From Flavobacterium sp. KACC 22761 (GTDB lineage: Bacteria; Bacteroidota; Bacteroidia; Flavobacteriales; Flavobacteriaceae), in the NCBI RefSeq assembly GCF_034058155.1, contig NZ_CP139148.1, positions 1,240,001-1,304,000 of the forward strand: a stretch of DNA of 64,000 nt, written 5' to 3'. Below are positions 17,729 to 26,022 of this stretch, in pieces. The translations under genes and the position numbers were made by a program. Numbering within the stretch: position 1 is the first letter of the stretch; each line of letters starts with the position of its first letter. The notes beneath the pieces were generated by a model that searched no databases, had not been told where the DNA came from, and was given only the letters and a program-made list of their open reading frames with translations.

Positions 17729-18889
17729 ATGAGCAAAGAAGTAAAATCAGTAGAATACGGATTAGAGAAAATATTCGAAGGAGCACAAGATTTCCTTCCA
17801 TTATTAGGAACAGATTATGTAGAATTCTATGTCGGAAATGCAAAACAATCTGCACATTATTATAAAACCGCTTTCGGATATCAATCTTTGGCTTATGCCG
17901 GATTAGAAACTGGAGTTAAAGACAGAGCATCGTATGTTTTGAAGCAAGACAAAATCAGAATTGTCTTGACAACGCCATTAACAGCAGATTCGCCAATCAA
18001 TGAACATTTGAAAAAACATGGCGACGGTGTAAAAGTTGCCGCACTTTGGGTTGAAGATGCTACCAAATCGTATGAAGAAACTATGAAACGTGGTGCACGT
18101 TCTTTCATGGAACCAACTGTTGAGGAAGATGAATTCGGTCAAGTTGTTCGTTCAGGAATTTATACTTATGGAGAAACCGTTCACATTTTTGTAGAAAGAA
18201 AAAACTACAACGGAGTTTTCCTTCCAGGTTACAAAGAATGGAAATCAGACTACAACCCAGAACCAACCGGATTAAAATACATCGATCACATGGTTGGAAA
18301 TGTGGGTTGGAACGAAATGAATACTTGGGTAAAATTCTACGAAGACGTTATGGGATTCGTGAATTTCCTATCATTTGATGACAAACAAATTACTACAGAA
18401 TATTCTGCATTGATGAGTAAAGTAATGTCAAACGGAAACGGAAGAATCAAATTTCCAATCAATGAGCCAGCTGAAGGAAAGAAAAAATCTCAAATCGAAG
18501 AATATTTAGATTTTTACGGCGGTCCTGGAATTCAACATATTGCCATTGCGACAGATGACATTATCAAAACCGTATCGCAACTAAGAGCTCGTGGTGTTGA
18601 ATTTTTATCATCTCCTCCTCATACTTATTATGAAGCAATTCCTGAAAGATTAGGCGTTCATATGGAAATGATGAAAGAAGACATTAACGAAATTGAAAAA
18701 TTGGCCATCATGGTCGATGCTGATGAAGATGGTTACCTTTTACAAATATTTACGAAGCCAGTTCAAGACAGGCCGACACTTTTCTTCGAAATTATTCAAA
18801 GAATGGGTGCAAAAGGATTCGGTGCAGGGAATTTTAAAGCCCTTTTTGAGTCTATCGAAAGAGAGCAGGAATTGAGAGGAACACTATAA
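17729..18889 (+). CDS. hppD: 4-hydroxyphenylpyruvate dioxygenase
   Basis: 386 residues with two vicinal-oxygen-chelate domains. It converts 4-hydroxyphenylpyruvate to homogentisate, the substrate of HmgA upstream. Iron ligands are His187 (YIDHMVGNV), His270 (GIQHIAIAT) and Glu354 (LFFEIIQRMGAKGFGAGNFK), the last inside the C-terminal helix region that gates the site. The length is normal. The start is fixed by the upstream spacer and by similarity of the N-terminus to the family. Confidence 0.96.
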   Translation: MSKEVKSVEYGLEKIFEGAQDFLPLLGTDYVEFYVGNAKQSAHYYKTAFGYQSLAYAGLETGVKDRASYVLKQDKIRIVLTTPLTADSPINEHLKKHGDGVKVAALWVEDATKSYEETMKRGARSFMEPTVEEDEFGQVVRSGIYTYGETVHIFVERKNYNGVFLPGYKEWKSDYNPEPTGLKYIDHMVGNVGWNEMNTWVKFYEDVMGFVNFLSFDDKQITTEYSALMSKVMSNGNGRIKFPINEPAEGKKKSQIEEYLDFYGGPGIQHIAIATDDIIKTVSQLRARGVEFLSSPPHTYYEAIPERLGVHMEMMKEDINEIEKLAIMVDADEDGYLLQIFTKPVQDRPTLFFEIIQRMGAKGFGAGNFKALFESIEREQELRGTL

Positions 18890-18998
18890 AAACGCTGAAT
18901 TTTTACATTATGCAGAAAAATTCTCTGTAAAACGTTGATTTTTATGCAAATGTTATGTTAAACTTGCCTTTTGCTATTTCTTTTTTGAACTTTCTATC

Positions 18999-19006
18999 TA
19001 TCTTTG
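18999..19006 (+). promoter_or_regulatory. Strong -7 element before a probable small RNA
   Basis: TATCTTTG, the best form of TAnnTTTG, is followed at 19007 by CACTCGC. It lies about 180 bp before the next start codon but only about 85 bp before a terminator, so it most simply serves a short noncoding transcript. A TTG lies 11 bp upstream and another 25 bp upstream; neither spacing is ideal. Confidence 0.65.
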
Positions 19007-19011
19007 CACTC

Positions 19012-19122
19012 GCAAAACAAAAGGGGTGGTTTCCTTTTGGATTGATATAAATTTCATAATTTATAGTTTTTTGGTTAGTTAATAGCATAAAAACTCAGTC
19101 ATTCCTTGACTGAGTTTTTTTG
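19012..19122 (+). ncRNA. Probable small RNA of about 110 nt (6S-Flavo-like candidate)
   Basis: The segment has its own promoter element and its own terminator and no reading frame. Visible structure: a stem AAAAGG / CCTTTT closing an 8-base loop (about 19019-19038), a stem TATAAATT / AATTTATA with loop TCAT (about 19046-19066), then the terminator hairpin. Flavobacteria are known to carry a 6S-like RNA of about this length; the size and arrangement fit, but I cannot match its consensus by eye. A covariance-model search with the 6S-Flavo and Flavo-1 families would decide. It could also be a long leader of the DUF3108 gene. Confidence 0.55.
19087..19121 (+). terminator. Terminator closing the small RNA
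   Basis: AAAACTCAGTC pairs with GACTGAGTTTT around a 7-base loop and is followed by T residues. It lies 60 bp upstream of the next gene, so transcripts entering from 18999 should stop here. Confidence 0.85.
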
Positions 19123-19182
19123 TTTTGGTACATTTGGAATAGAATTTGCAATTATCCTCATAAATATTTGTAAAACAGTACT

Positions 19183-19953
19183 ATGAAAAAATTCATCCTC
19201 GCTATATTCATCCTCACAGCCTTTAGTTTTGATTCACAAAAAGAAGATGCGTTCGATACTGGAGAGTTCTTTAAATTCAGAATTCATTACGGAATCATAA
19301 ACGCAGGATATGCCACACTCGAGATAAAAGATGCAACAATAAACAATAAAAAAGTATTTCATGCCGTGGGTAAAGGTTATACAACCGGCATGTCTAAATT
19401 TTTCTTTAAGGTTGAAGATTTATACGAAAGCTATTTTGACAGAGAAACCGGAAGCCCATATCGTTATGTGAGAAAAATTGATGAAGGCGGTTACACCAAA
19501 AATCAGGAAGGTTTTTTTAACCAATCAGAAAACAGAGTTTTAGTGAAAGATTACAAACGAAAATCTGAAAAAACCATTATAACTACTGATAATGTGCAAG
19601 ATATTGTTTCATCATTTTACTACTTAAGAAATCATCCAAATATTGATAAATTAAAATCAGGAGAAGCCATTACAATTGACATGTTTTTTGACGATGAAAT
19701 CACAAAATTTAAGTTAAAATATATAGGCCGTCAAGATATTACGACTAAATTTGGCACCGTTTCTACAATGGTTTTTAGACCATCAGTACAGAAAGGAAGA
19801 GTTTTTAAAGAAGAAGAAAGTTTAACGCTCTGGATTACAGACGACAACAACAAAGTTCCTATTAGAATTAAAGCAGATCTTGCCGTAGGATCACTCAAAG
19901 CAGATCTTGATGAATATAAAGGATTAAAAAATCCATTTAAAGCAAAAAAATAA
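19183..19953 (+). CDS. DUF3108 periplasmic protein
   Basis: 256 residues. A signal peptide of about 18 residues is followed by a beta-rich DUF3108 domain (FKFRIHYGIINAGYATLEI and, near the end, RIKADLAVGSLKADL). Such proteins are predicted lipocalin-like or LolA-like periplasmic folds without a proven function. The stop overlaps the next start (TAATG), so it is coupled to the tryptophan dioxygenase-like gene, although no functional link is apparent. Confidence 0.85.
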   Translation: MKKFILAIFILTAFSFDSQKEDAFDTGEFFKFRIHYGIINAGYATLEIKDATINNKKVFHAVGKGYTTGMSKFFFKVEDLYESYFDRETGSPYRYVRKIDEGGYTKNQEGFFNQSENRVLVKDYKRKSEKTIITTDNVQDIVSSFYYLRNHPNIDKLKSGEAITIDMFFDDEITKFKLKYIGRQDITTKFGTVSTMVFRPSVQKGRVFKEEESLTLWITDDNNKVPIRIKADLAVGSLKADLDEYKGLKNPFKAKK

Positions 19954-20894
19954 TGAACCTTACTGATCATTCAGAATCAATTTTAAACGAAATTGATCAA
20001 AAATTCCAAGCTATAAATCAAAAAACTGAAGTTCAGTTAGAAGGATTACTTTGGTCTAAACCAATTACATACTGGGATTACATTCAAACTGACGCACTTT
20101 TAAACCTACAAATACAACGCACCACGCTTCCTGACGAAATGGTTTTTATCATGTATCATCAGGTAAACGAATTAATCTTTAAAATGATCTTATGGGAAAT
20201 TGACCAGATTGCAGAAACAGAAAACATTCAAGTTGACTTTTTCAGCGAAAGATTATCAAGAATTACACGTTATTTTGACATGTTGACCAACTCCTTCAGC
20301 ATAATGGAAAAGGGAATGGAGGTTGATCAGTACATGAAATTCAGAAACACGCTTACTCCCGCAAGCGGTTTCCAAAGTGCCCAATACAGAATGATCGAAT
20401 TTGCTTCGACTGATGTGATCAATTTGACCGACAGAAGATACAAAGCAAATTTTGATGAAAACACCGATTTAGAAACCAGTTTTGAGCATTTGTATTGGCA
20501 AGCTGCTGGAAAAGATTATCAAACTGGAGAAAAATCATACTTGTTGAATGAGTTTGAGAAAAAATACAAAGAGCAGTTTTTAAGACAAATGTCATCGTTT
20601 AAGACCAAAAATCTTTGGCAAAAATTCATACAGTTGCCTATTGCGGACCAACAAAATACAGAATTAGTTAATGCAATGCGTCATTATGACAAAACCGTGA
20701 ACATTACTTGGGTAATGCAACACCTTAATACCGCAAGAAAATACATTCTAGAAAGTGGAAAAGGCAATGGTGAAGCGACCGGAGGAAGTGACTGGCAAAA
20801 ATATATGCATCCAAAATACCAAAGACGCATCTTTTTTCCTAAATTGTGGACCGAAGAAGAATTGTCCAATTGGGGAAATGAAACTGATGTCTAA
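19953..20894 (+). CDS. Tryptophan 2,3-dioxygenase family protein
   Basis: 313 residues, all-helical. The signature YHQVNELIFKMIL lies at 68-80, with His69 at the position of the substrate-contacting histidine of tryptophan dioxygenases, and a late ATGGSDW matches the family's TGGSSG loop. The proximal heme histidine is probably in WVMQHLNTARK near residue 255. The enzyme opens tryptophan to N-formylkynurenine with heme iron and oxygen. Close proximity to hmgA/hppD suggests an aromatic amino acid breakdown neighbourhood. The start overlaps the previous stop. Confidence 0.88.
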   Translation: MNLTDHSESILNEIDQKFQAINQKTEVQLEGLLWSKPITYWDYIQTDALLNLQIQRTTLPDEMVFIMYHQVNELIFKMILWEIDQIAETENIQVDFFSERLSRITRYFDMLTNSFSIMEKGMEVDQYMKFRNTLTPASGFQSAQYRMIEFASTDVINLTDRRYKANFDENTDLETSFEHLYWQAAGKDYQTGEKSYLLNEFEKKYKEQFLRQMSSFKTKNLWQKFIQLPIADQQNTELVNAMRHYDKTVNITWVMQHLNTARKYILESGKGNGEATGGSDWQKYMHPKYQRRIFFPKLWTEEELSNWGNETDV

Positions 20895-20919
20895 TTTCAC
20901 CACAAAAAATTTATAAAGT

Positions 20920-22140
20920 TTGAAAAAAGCAGTCGTAATTTTAATTGTCTTGTTTTCTATTTTTTCATGTAAAAAAGAAGAAGAAAAAGTAGAAGCAAAA
21001 ATTACTAAACCAACAACCAAAAAAATAGAATTCGGTTTTAATTACGCAGACTTTAATGTTGTTAATGACACTATTTCAAAAGGAGATTCTTTTGGCTCAA
21101 TTATGCAAAGCCAAAACATTGGAGACAAAAAAGTAAATGAGATTGTTGAACAGGTAAAAGATTCTTTCAATGTCAGAAGCATTCGTTACGGCAAACCTTT
21201 TACATTGCTTCGCGCAAAAAACAAAATCAACAATCTCGAGGTTTTCATTTATCAGCCTGACGCGCTGACCTATTATGTTGTCGATTTGAGAGACAGCATT
21301 GCAAAAGCATATAAAAAAATAAAACCTGTAACTTTAAAAAGAAAAATTATTGGTGGCGTTTTAAAAAGCTCTCTATCTGAAACTTTAGGAAATGAAAGTG
21401 TCGAAACAGCTTTGGCAAGCCGAATCACAAAAGTATTTTCTTGGTCAATTGACTTCTTCAAACTTAAAAAAGGCGATCGCTACGGATTAATTTTCACAGA
21501 AAGATTTATCAACGGAAAAACATATGATGGCGTCGAGGAACTTGAAGCTGCATTTTTTGAATATAAAGGAAAAATCGTTTATGCTTTTCCTTTTGAAAAA
21601 GACACACTTTCAGGAAAAATCGAATATTACGATGATCAAGGAAGAACACTTAAAAATTTCTTCTTAAAAACGCCAATCAAATTCAGCAGAATCACTTCTC
21701 GTTTCACCATGAACCGTTTTCACCCGGTGCAACATACCTGGAAAGCGCACAAAGGAACTGACTATGCGGCGCCAACCGGAACTCCAATTTCTACAACCGC
21801 ATCAGGTGTTGTTGAAGCCACAGGATATACTGCAGGAAACGGAAACTTTGTAAAAGTAAAACACAACGGAACCTACTCTACTCAATATTTGCACATGTCT
21901 AAAATCTTGGTTCGCCGCGGGCAACGCGTTACGCAAGGACAAACTATCGGACTGGTTGGAAGTACAGGTTTAGCTTCTGGACCTCACGTTTGTTATCGTT
22001 TCTGGAAAAACGGCGTTCAGGTTGATGCACTTCGATTGAATCTTCCAACTGGAGAATCTTTAACTGGGAATGATAGAACTCGTTTTATGACACAGATTGA
22101 GCCTCTGAAAAGAGAATTGGACAGCATTGGGAATTTGTAA
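20920..22140 (+). CDS. M23-family metallopeptidase lipoprotein with variant zinc motif
   Basis: 406 residues from a TTG start; the sequence MKKAVVILIVLFSIFSC gives a lipoprotein signal with Cys17 as the lipid site. A long N-terminal region (18-260) is followed by a LytM/M23 domain: HKGTD (His277, Asp281), YLHM (His325) and GPHVCYRFW (356-362). The usual final motif is H-x-H; here it is His356-Val-Cys358, so the zinc ligand would be Cys or the enzyme is inactive. It is expected to act on peptidoglycan cross-bridges or to activate an amidase at the envelope. Confidence 0.9.
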   Translation: MKKAVVILIVLFSIFSCKKEEEKVEAKITKPTTKKIEFGFNYADFNVVNDTISKGDSFGSIMQSQNIGDKKVNEIVEQVKDSFNVRSIRYGKPFTLLRAKNKINNLEVFIYQPDALTYYVVDLRDSIAKAYKKIKPVTLKRKIIGGVLKSSLSETLGNESVETALASRITKVFSWSIDFFKLKKGDRYGLIFTERFINGKTYDGVEELEAAFFEYKGKIVYAFPFEKDTLSGKIEYYDDQGRTLKNFFLKTPIKFSRITSRFTMNRFHPVQHTWKAHKGTDYAAPTGTPISTTASGVVEATGYTAGNGNFVKVKHNGTYSTQYLHMSKILVRRGQRVTQGQTIGLVGSTGLASGPHVCYRFWKNGVQVDALRLNLPTGESLTGNDRTRFMTQIEPLKRELDSIGNL

Positions 22141-22175
22141 AAATTCAAAAAAACACTTTCTTAAAATAGCAAAAC

Positions 22176-22796
22176 ATGAAAAACGCTCGGCTTAAAGCAA
22201 TTTACAATGAAACTTTTTCTGGTTTAAAACTATTTTATAGAGATACCAATTTATCGGAACATTTAATTTCAAATTATAAAATCGGACAGATCATTCAGGA
22301 AAAAGGTTTTACTGATATGACTTCTCTTGGCGGAGGACTTTCTGGAAATTTCAGATATTTGATTGCAAGTTCTCATCCTAAAGATTTATCAAAATTCAAT
22401 CCTGATTCGGGAAAAATTGGACATTTTCTTTTAGACTCGATTGCTTATTTTAAAGTATTGGATATTTACAAAATTGGAGATAAAACTCAAGTTTTTCTTT
22501 TGAATATTCCTGACAACTCTTTGACGCTTTTTAAAAATTCATCTTCAAATCTGGAAGAAGAAATCACAGAAAAGGCAAGAAAAAAATTCAGTTCTAAAAT
22601 TGATTCCGAACTGATTCCAGAATTACAAACAGAAGATTGGAAAGAAAGAACTAAATCTCCTTTAGGAATGAATGATAATGGCGAACTATTTTTTGATGAT
22701 TCGAAAATTAAAACTGAATCTCAAAAAAGAATTGATGTCGATGTTTCGAAGAAAATCATAGAAATCAAAAAAAAACCTTGGTGGAAATTTTGGTAA
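22176..22796 (+). CDS. Conserved hypothetical protein (206 residues)
   Basis: No family recognised. It has no signal peptide or membrane helix. An N-terminal segment begins MKNARLKAIYNETFSGLKLF, a glycine-rich LGGGLSGNFRYLI lies near 50-62, and the C-terminus is basic and aromatic, ending KKPWWKFW. It is on the same strand 35 bp after the M23 gene, and two further small genes follow closely, suggesting one transcript. Confidence 0.75.
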   Translation: MKNARLKAIYNETFSGLKLFYRDTNLSEHLISNYKIGQIIQEKGFTDMTSLGGGLSGNFRYLIASSHPKDLSKFNPDSGKIGHFLLDSIAYFKVLDIYKIGDKTQVFLLNIPDNSLTLFKNSSSNLEEEITEKARKKFSSKIDSELIPELQTEDWKERTKSPLGMNDNGELFFDDSKIKTESQKRIDVDVSKKIIEIKKKPWWKFW

Positions 22797-22804
22797 TCTG
22801 ACTT

Positions 22805-23233
22805 ATGAAAAAACTGCTAAAATATTTTCTCCTTTTTGCTTTTATTTCATGTCAAAACAAACCGTTTGAAATTAGTTTTGACACCTATAATGATTATAAA
22901 AAAGAAACAAATTTAAGATTAACGGGTTGGTTCCCCAATATCATCAAATCAGATTCTTACAATCTAAAAAGCGCTTCTCACCTTGGTACTTGCAACTTTG
23001 TAAAATTCAAGTACTCAAACAATAAGAGTTACGATTCCTTATTCTTGAACAGCACAAAAGTTTCACTACTTTCATTTCAAAAAAAAATAAAAAAATACGA
23101 CGAACTAAAACCAAATTGGTTTCCAAATTATAATGAAATAAATAACACCGATTTTGAAATTATAAAAACCGACAGGTATGATATTGCAAGAAAGAAATCT
23201 ACGCATGAAATTTTCTGCTTCTGTGAAAATTAA
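22805..23233 (+). CDS. Hypothetical lipoprotein (142 residues)
   Basis: The signal MKKLLKYFLLFAFISC has a lipobox ending at Cys16. The mature part has no recognised domain; it carries the aromatic pair N-W-F-P-N and a C-terminal F-C-F-C. It starts 8 bp after the preceding gene. Function unknown. Codon use and AT content are like the neighbours. Confidence 0.7.
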   Translation: MKKLLKYFLLFAFISCQNKPFEISFDTYNDYKKETNLRLTGWFPNIIKSDSYNLKSASHLGTCNFVKFKYSNNKSYDSLFLNSTKVSLLSFQKKIKKYDELKPNWFPNYNEINNTDFEIIKTDRYDIARKKSTHEIFCFCEN

Positions 23234-23275
23234 ACTTTTAAGAATAGAATAAAACATTAAAAACAACCCCAAATA

Positions 23276-23932
23276 ATGACTGAAAATTTTATTGCTTTTA
23301 AGAATTTCCAAACTCGGATCCAAGCTAAAGAAGTTGAAATATTATTAAATAATAACAACATCAAAACAGTTCTAGCAGATAATATTGCGCCTGTCGATAT
23401 AACTTTTTCAGGAAGCACCTTACAAAATCAATATGAAATAAAAATTGATCCAGCTGATTTTGCTAAAGCTCAAGAAATTTTAGAAAAAGACACCGAAAAC
23501 CTTCTAAACCAAGTTGACAAGGATTACTATCTTTTAAGTTTTTCGGATGAAGAATTATACGATGTTCTTTTAAAATCGGACGAATGGAATGTTTTTGATT
23601 ATAAATTGGCACAAAAACTTTTGACAGAAAGAGGCAAAAATATTGATTCTGAAATGTTGGCATCTTTAAAAAAAGAACGTTTACAAACTTTAGCAAAACC
23701 AGAAGAACCTCAAAAATCATGGATTACTGCTGGTTATATATTTTCTCTTTTAGGTGGTTTCCTTGGAATCATTATTGGATATCTTCTTTGGACTTCTAAA
23801 AAAACATTACCAAACGGCGAGCGCATTTATTCTTATAATGAGAACGATCGAAAACATGGAAAAACCATTTTTATTCTTGGAACGATAATTTTTCCATTAG
23901 TCCTCTTAATTAAAATTCTCAATGCAGATTAA
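23276..23932 (+). CDS. DUF2007-domain membrane protein
   Basis: 218 residues. Residues 1-80 form a DUF2007 (putative signal-transducing) domain: FKNFQTRIQAKEVEILLNNN and a later FAKAQEILEKD. The C-terminal part has two hydrophobic helices at about 150-170 and 198-215, separated by a short basic loop (GERIYSYNENDRKHGKT). DUF2007 proteins are suspected regulators, but no role is proven. Confidence 0.8.
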   Translation: MTENFIAFKNFQTRIQAKEVEILLNNNNIKTVLADNIAPVDITFSGSTLQNQYEIKIDPADFAKAQEILEKDTENLLNQVDKDYYLLSFSDEELYDVLLKSDEWNVFDYKLAQKLLTERGKNIDSEMLASLKKERLQTLAKPEEPQKSWITAGYIFSLLGGFLGIIIGYLLWTSKKTLPNGERIYSYNENDRKHGKTIFILGTIIFPLVLLIKILNAD

Positions 23933-24020
23933 TTTTAAGAATTTGAAATCACACATAAAACGTTTTCGTAACTAATTGTTATATAATCGTGAACCGTTAA
24001 GGTATTACAAGTTATTTCAG

Positions 24021-24028
24021 TATTTTTG
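24021..24028 (+). promoter_or_regulatory. -7 element for pgi
   Basis: TATTTTTG matches TAnnTTTG and lies 38 bp upstream of the ATG at 24066. It falls inside the longest open frame of pgi, which otherwise begins at 23976, so it argues for the internal start. Confidence 0.6.
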
Positions 24029-24065
24029 TGTTTCTAAAAAAAACAAACCACATAATAAAATACAA

Positions 24066-25709
24066 ATGGCTTTAAACACAACAAACCCAACTGGGACTGA
24101 GGCGTGGAAAAATCTACAAAACCACTATAACGAAATTCACGAAACTACGATACAGGAATTATTTCAGCAAGATAATGCACGTGCAGAAAAATTCAACTTG
24201 CAATGGAATGACTTTTTAGTTGACTATTCAAAAAACAATATTTCTGAAGAAACGCTTTCTCTTTTATTAGAATTGGCAAATTCTATCGGATTAAAAAATG
24301 CGATTGCTGATTATTTTGGAGGAGAATTAATCAACAAAACAGAAAATCGCGCGGTTTTGCACACGGCTTTGCGTGCACCTGAATCGGCAGTAATTAATGT
24401 TGACGGAGTAAATGTGATTCCAGAAGTTTATGAAGTAAAAAACAAAATCAAAAATTTCACTGAAGAAGTTATTTCTGGCCAAAGAAAAGGTTTTACAGGA
24501 AAAGCTTTTACTGATGTTGTAAATATCGGAATTGGAGGTTCAGATCTTGGTCCGGTTATGGCGGTTGAAGCTTTACAGTTTTACAAAAATCATTTGAATT
24601 TGCATTTCGTTTCAAATGTTGATGGTGATCACGTAAACGAAGTAATTAAAAAGTTAAATCCTGAAACTACTTTATTTTTAATTGTTTCTAAAACTTTTAC
24701 TACTCAGGAAACATTATCAAATTCAGAAACTATTAAAGAATGGTTTTTGAAATCGGCTACTCAAGAAGATATTGCAAAACACTTCGTTGCAGTTTCTACA
24801 AATATTCAGAAAGTAACAGAATTCGGAATCAATCCAGACAACGTTTTCCCGATGTGGGATTGGGTTGGAGGAAGATTTTCTCTTTGGAGCGCCGTTGGTT
24901 TGAGTATTGCTTTGGCAATTGGTTTTGACAATTACAACCAATTATTAGTTGGAGCTCACGACATGGACAACCACTTCAAATCGGCAGAATTTGATGAAAA
25001 CATTCCGGTAATTTTAGCTTTATTGAGCGTTTGGCACAATAATTTTTATGGTGCCGAAAGCGAAGCTTTGATTCCGTACACACAATATTTGTCAAAATTA
25101 GCTCCGTACTTGCAACAAGCAACAATGGAAAGCAATGGAAAAAGTGTTGGACGCGACGGAAAACCAGTAAATTACCAAACGGGAACCATTATTTGGGGAG
25201 AGCCAGGAACAAATTCACAACACGCTTTTTTCCAATTAATCCACCAAGGAACAAAAAGAATTCCGACAGATTTCATCGGATTTGTAAAACCACTTTACGG
25301 CAATGAAGATCACCATGATAAATTGATGTCAAACTTCTTCGCGCAAACCGAAGCTTTAATGAACGGAAAAACTCCAGCACAAGTTCAAGCTGAATTTGAC
25401 AAACAAGGACTTTCAGCGGAAAAAGCATCTTATTTATTGCCTTTTAAAGTTTTCACCGGAAACAAACCAACCAATACAATTTTGATTGACAAACTTACTC
25501 CAAAAAGCTTGGGTTCATTAATTGCGTTGTACGAACACAAAATTTTCGTTCAGGGAATCATCTGGAACATCTTCAGTTTTGACCAGTGGGGAGTTGAATT
25601 AGGAAAACAGTTAGCAAATTCAATCTTAGATGAAATAAATTCCAAAACTGTTAAGACACACGACAGCTCAACAACATTTTTGCTGAATCACTTTTTGAAA
25701 AACAAATAA
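24066..25709 (+). CDS. pgi: Glucose-6-phosphate isomerase
   Basis: 547 residues from the ATG at 24066, the normal length; an upstream in-frame ATG at 23976 would add 30 residues not seen in the family and would overlap the promoter. Family signatures [17 protein letters not shown] near residue 155, the phosphate-binding [18 protein letters not shown] near 270 and [13 protein letters not shown] near 490 are all present. The enzyme interconverts glucose 6-phosphate and fructose 6-phosphate in glycolysis. Confidence 0.97.
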   Translation: MALNTTNPTGTEAWKNLQNHYNEIHETTIQELFQQDNARAEKFNLQWNDFLVDYSKNNISEETLSLLLELANSIGLKNAIADYFGGELINKTENRAVLHTALRAPESAVINVDGVNVIPEVYEVKNKIKNFTEEVISGQRKGFTGKAFTDVVNIGIGGSDLGPVMAVEALQFYKNHLNLHFVSNVDGDHVNEVIKKLNPETTLFLIVSKTFTTQETLSNSETIKEWFLKSATQEDIAKHFVAVSTNIQKVTEFGINPDNVFPMWDWVGGRFSLWSAVGLSIALAIGFDNYNQLLVGAHDMDNHFKSAEFDENIPVILALLSVWHNNFYGAESEALIPYTQYLSKLAPYLQQATMESNGKSVGRDGKPVNYQTGTIIWGEPGTNSQHAFFQLIHQGTKRIPTDFIGFVKPLYGNEDHHDKLMSNFFAQTEALMNGKTPAQVQAEFDKQGLSAEKASYLLPFKVFTGNKPTNTILIDKLTPKSLGSLIALYEHKIFVQGIIWNIFSFDQWGVELGKQLANSILDEINSKTVKTHDSSTTFLLNHFLKNK

Positions 25710-25732
25710 TTTTCAAATTTCATAACAAACTG

Positions 25733-25768
25733 TAACGCCTTGATTTAATTAAAATTAAGGCGTTTTTT
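25733..25768 (+). terminator. Terminator after pgi
   Basis: AACGCCTTGATTT pairs with the complementary AAATTAAGGCGTT, followed by TTTTTT. It clearly ends the pgi unit. The remaining 25770-26022 holds AT-rich DNA and a promoter but no gene. Confidence 0.85.
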
Positions 25769-25989
25769 CGTATAAAAATGCTATAAAAAGCTCAAAACGC
25801 AACCCAATTTGCAAGTTTCCCGCTACACCATTGCGAAATTCATTGCCATTTTAACAAAAATCACTATTCAAAATTAAAAAAAGCGTTATTTTTTTTAATG
25901 AAAAAAGAAAAAATCATTTTAATGCGCAGCAGAAAACGTAAAACTAATTTTTCTTAACATTTTGATAACATTATCTGATTTTATTGTTA

Positions 25990-25997
25990 TAATTTTG
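25990..25997 (+). promoter_or_regulatory. -7 element for the TonB-dependent receptor
   Basis: TAATTTTG matches TAnnTTTG, 25 bp before the receptor start. TTTG at 25961-25964 lies 25 bp upstream, slightly longer than the usual 17-23 spacer. Confidence 0.55.
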
Positions 25998-26022
25998 CCA
26001 AAAACAATAAACTAAATAACAA

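Noticed and set aside
23976..24065. 30-residue N-terminal extension of Pgi
   Set aside because: The -7 element at 24021 lies inside it and the extra residues have no counterpart in the family.
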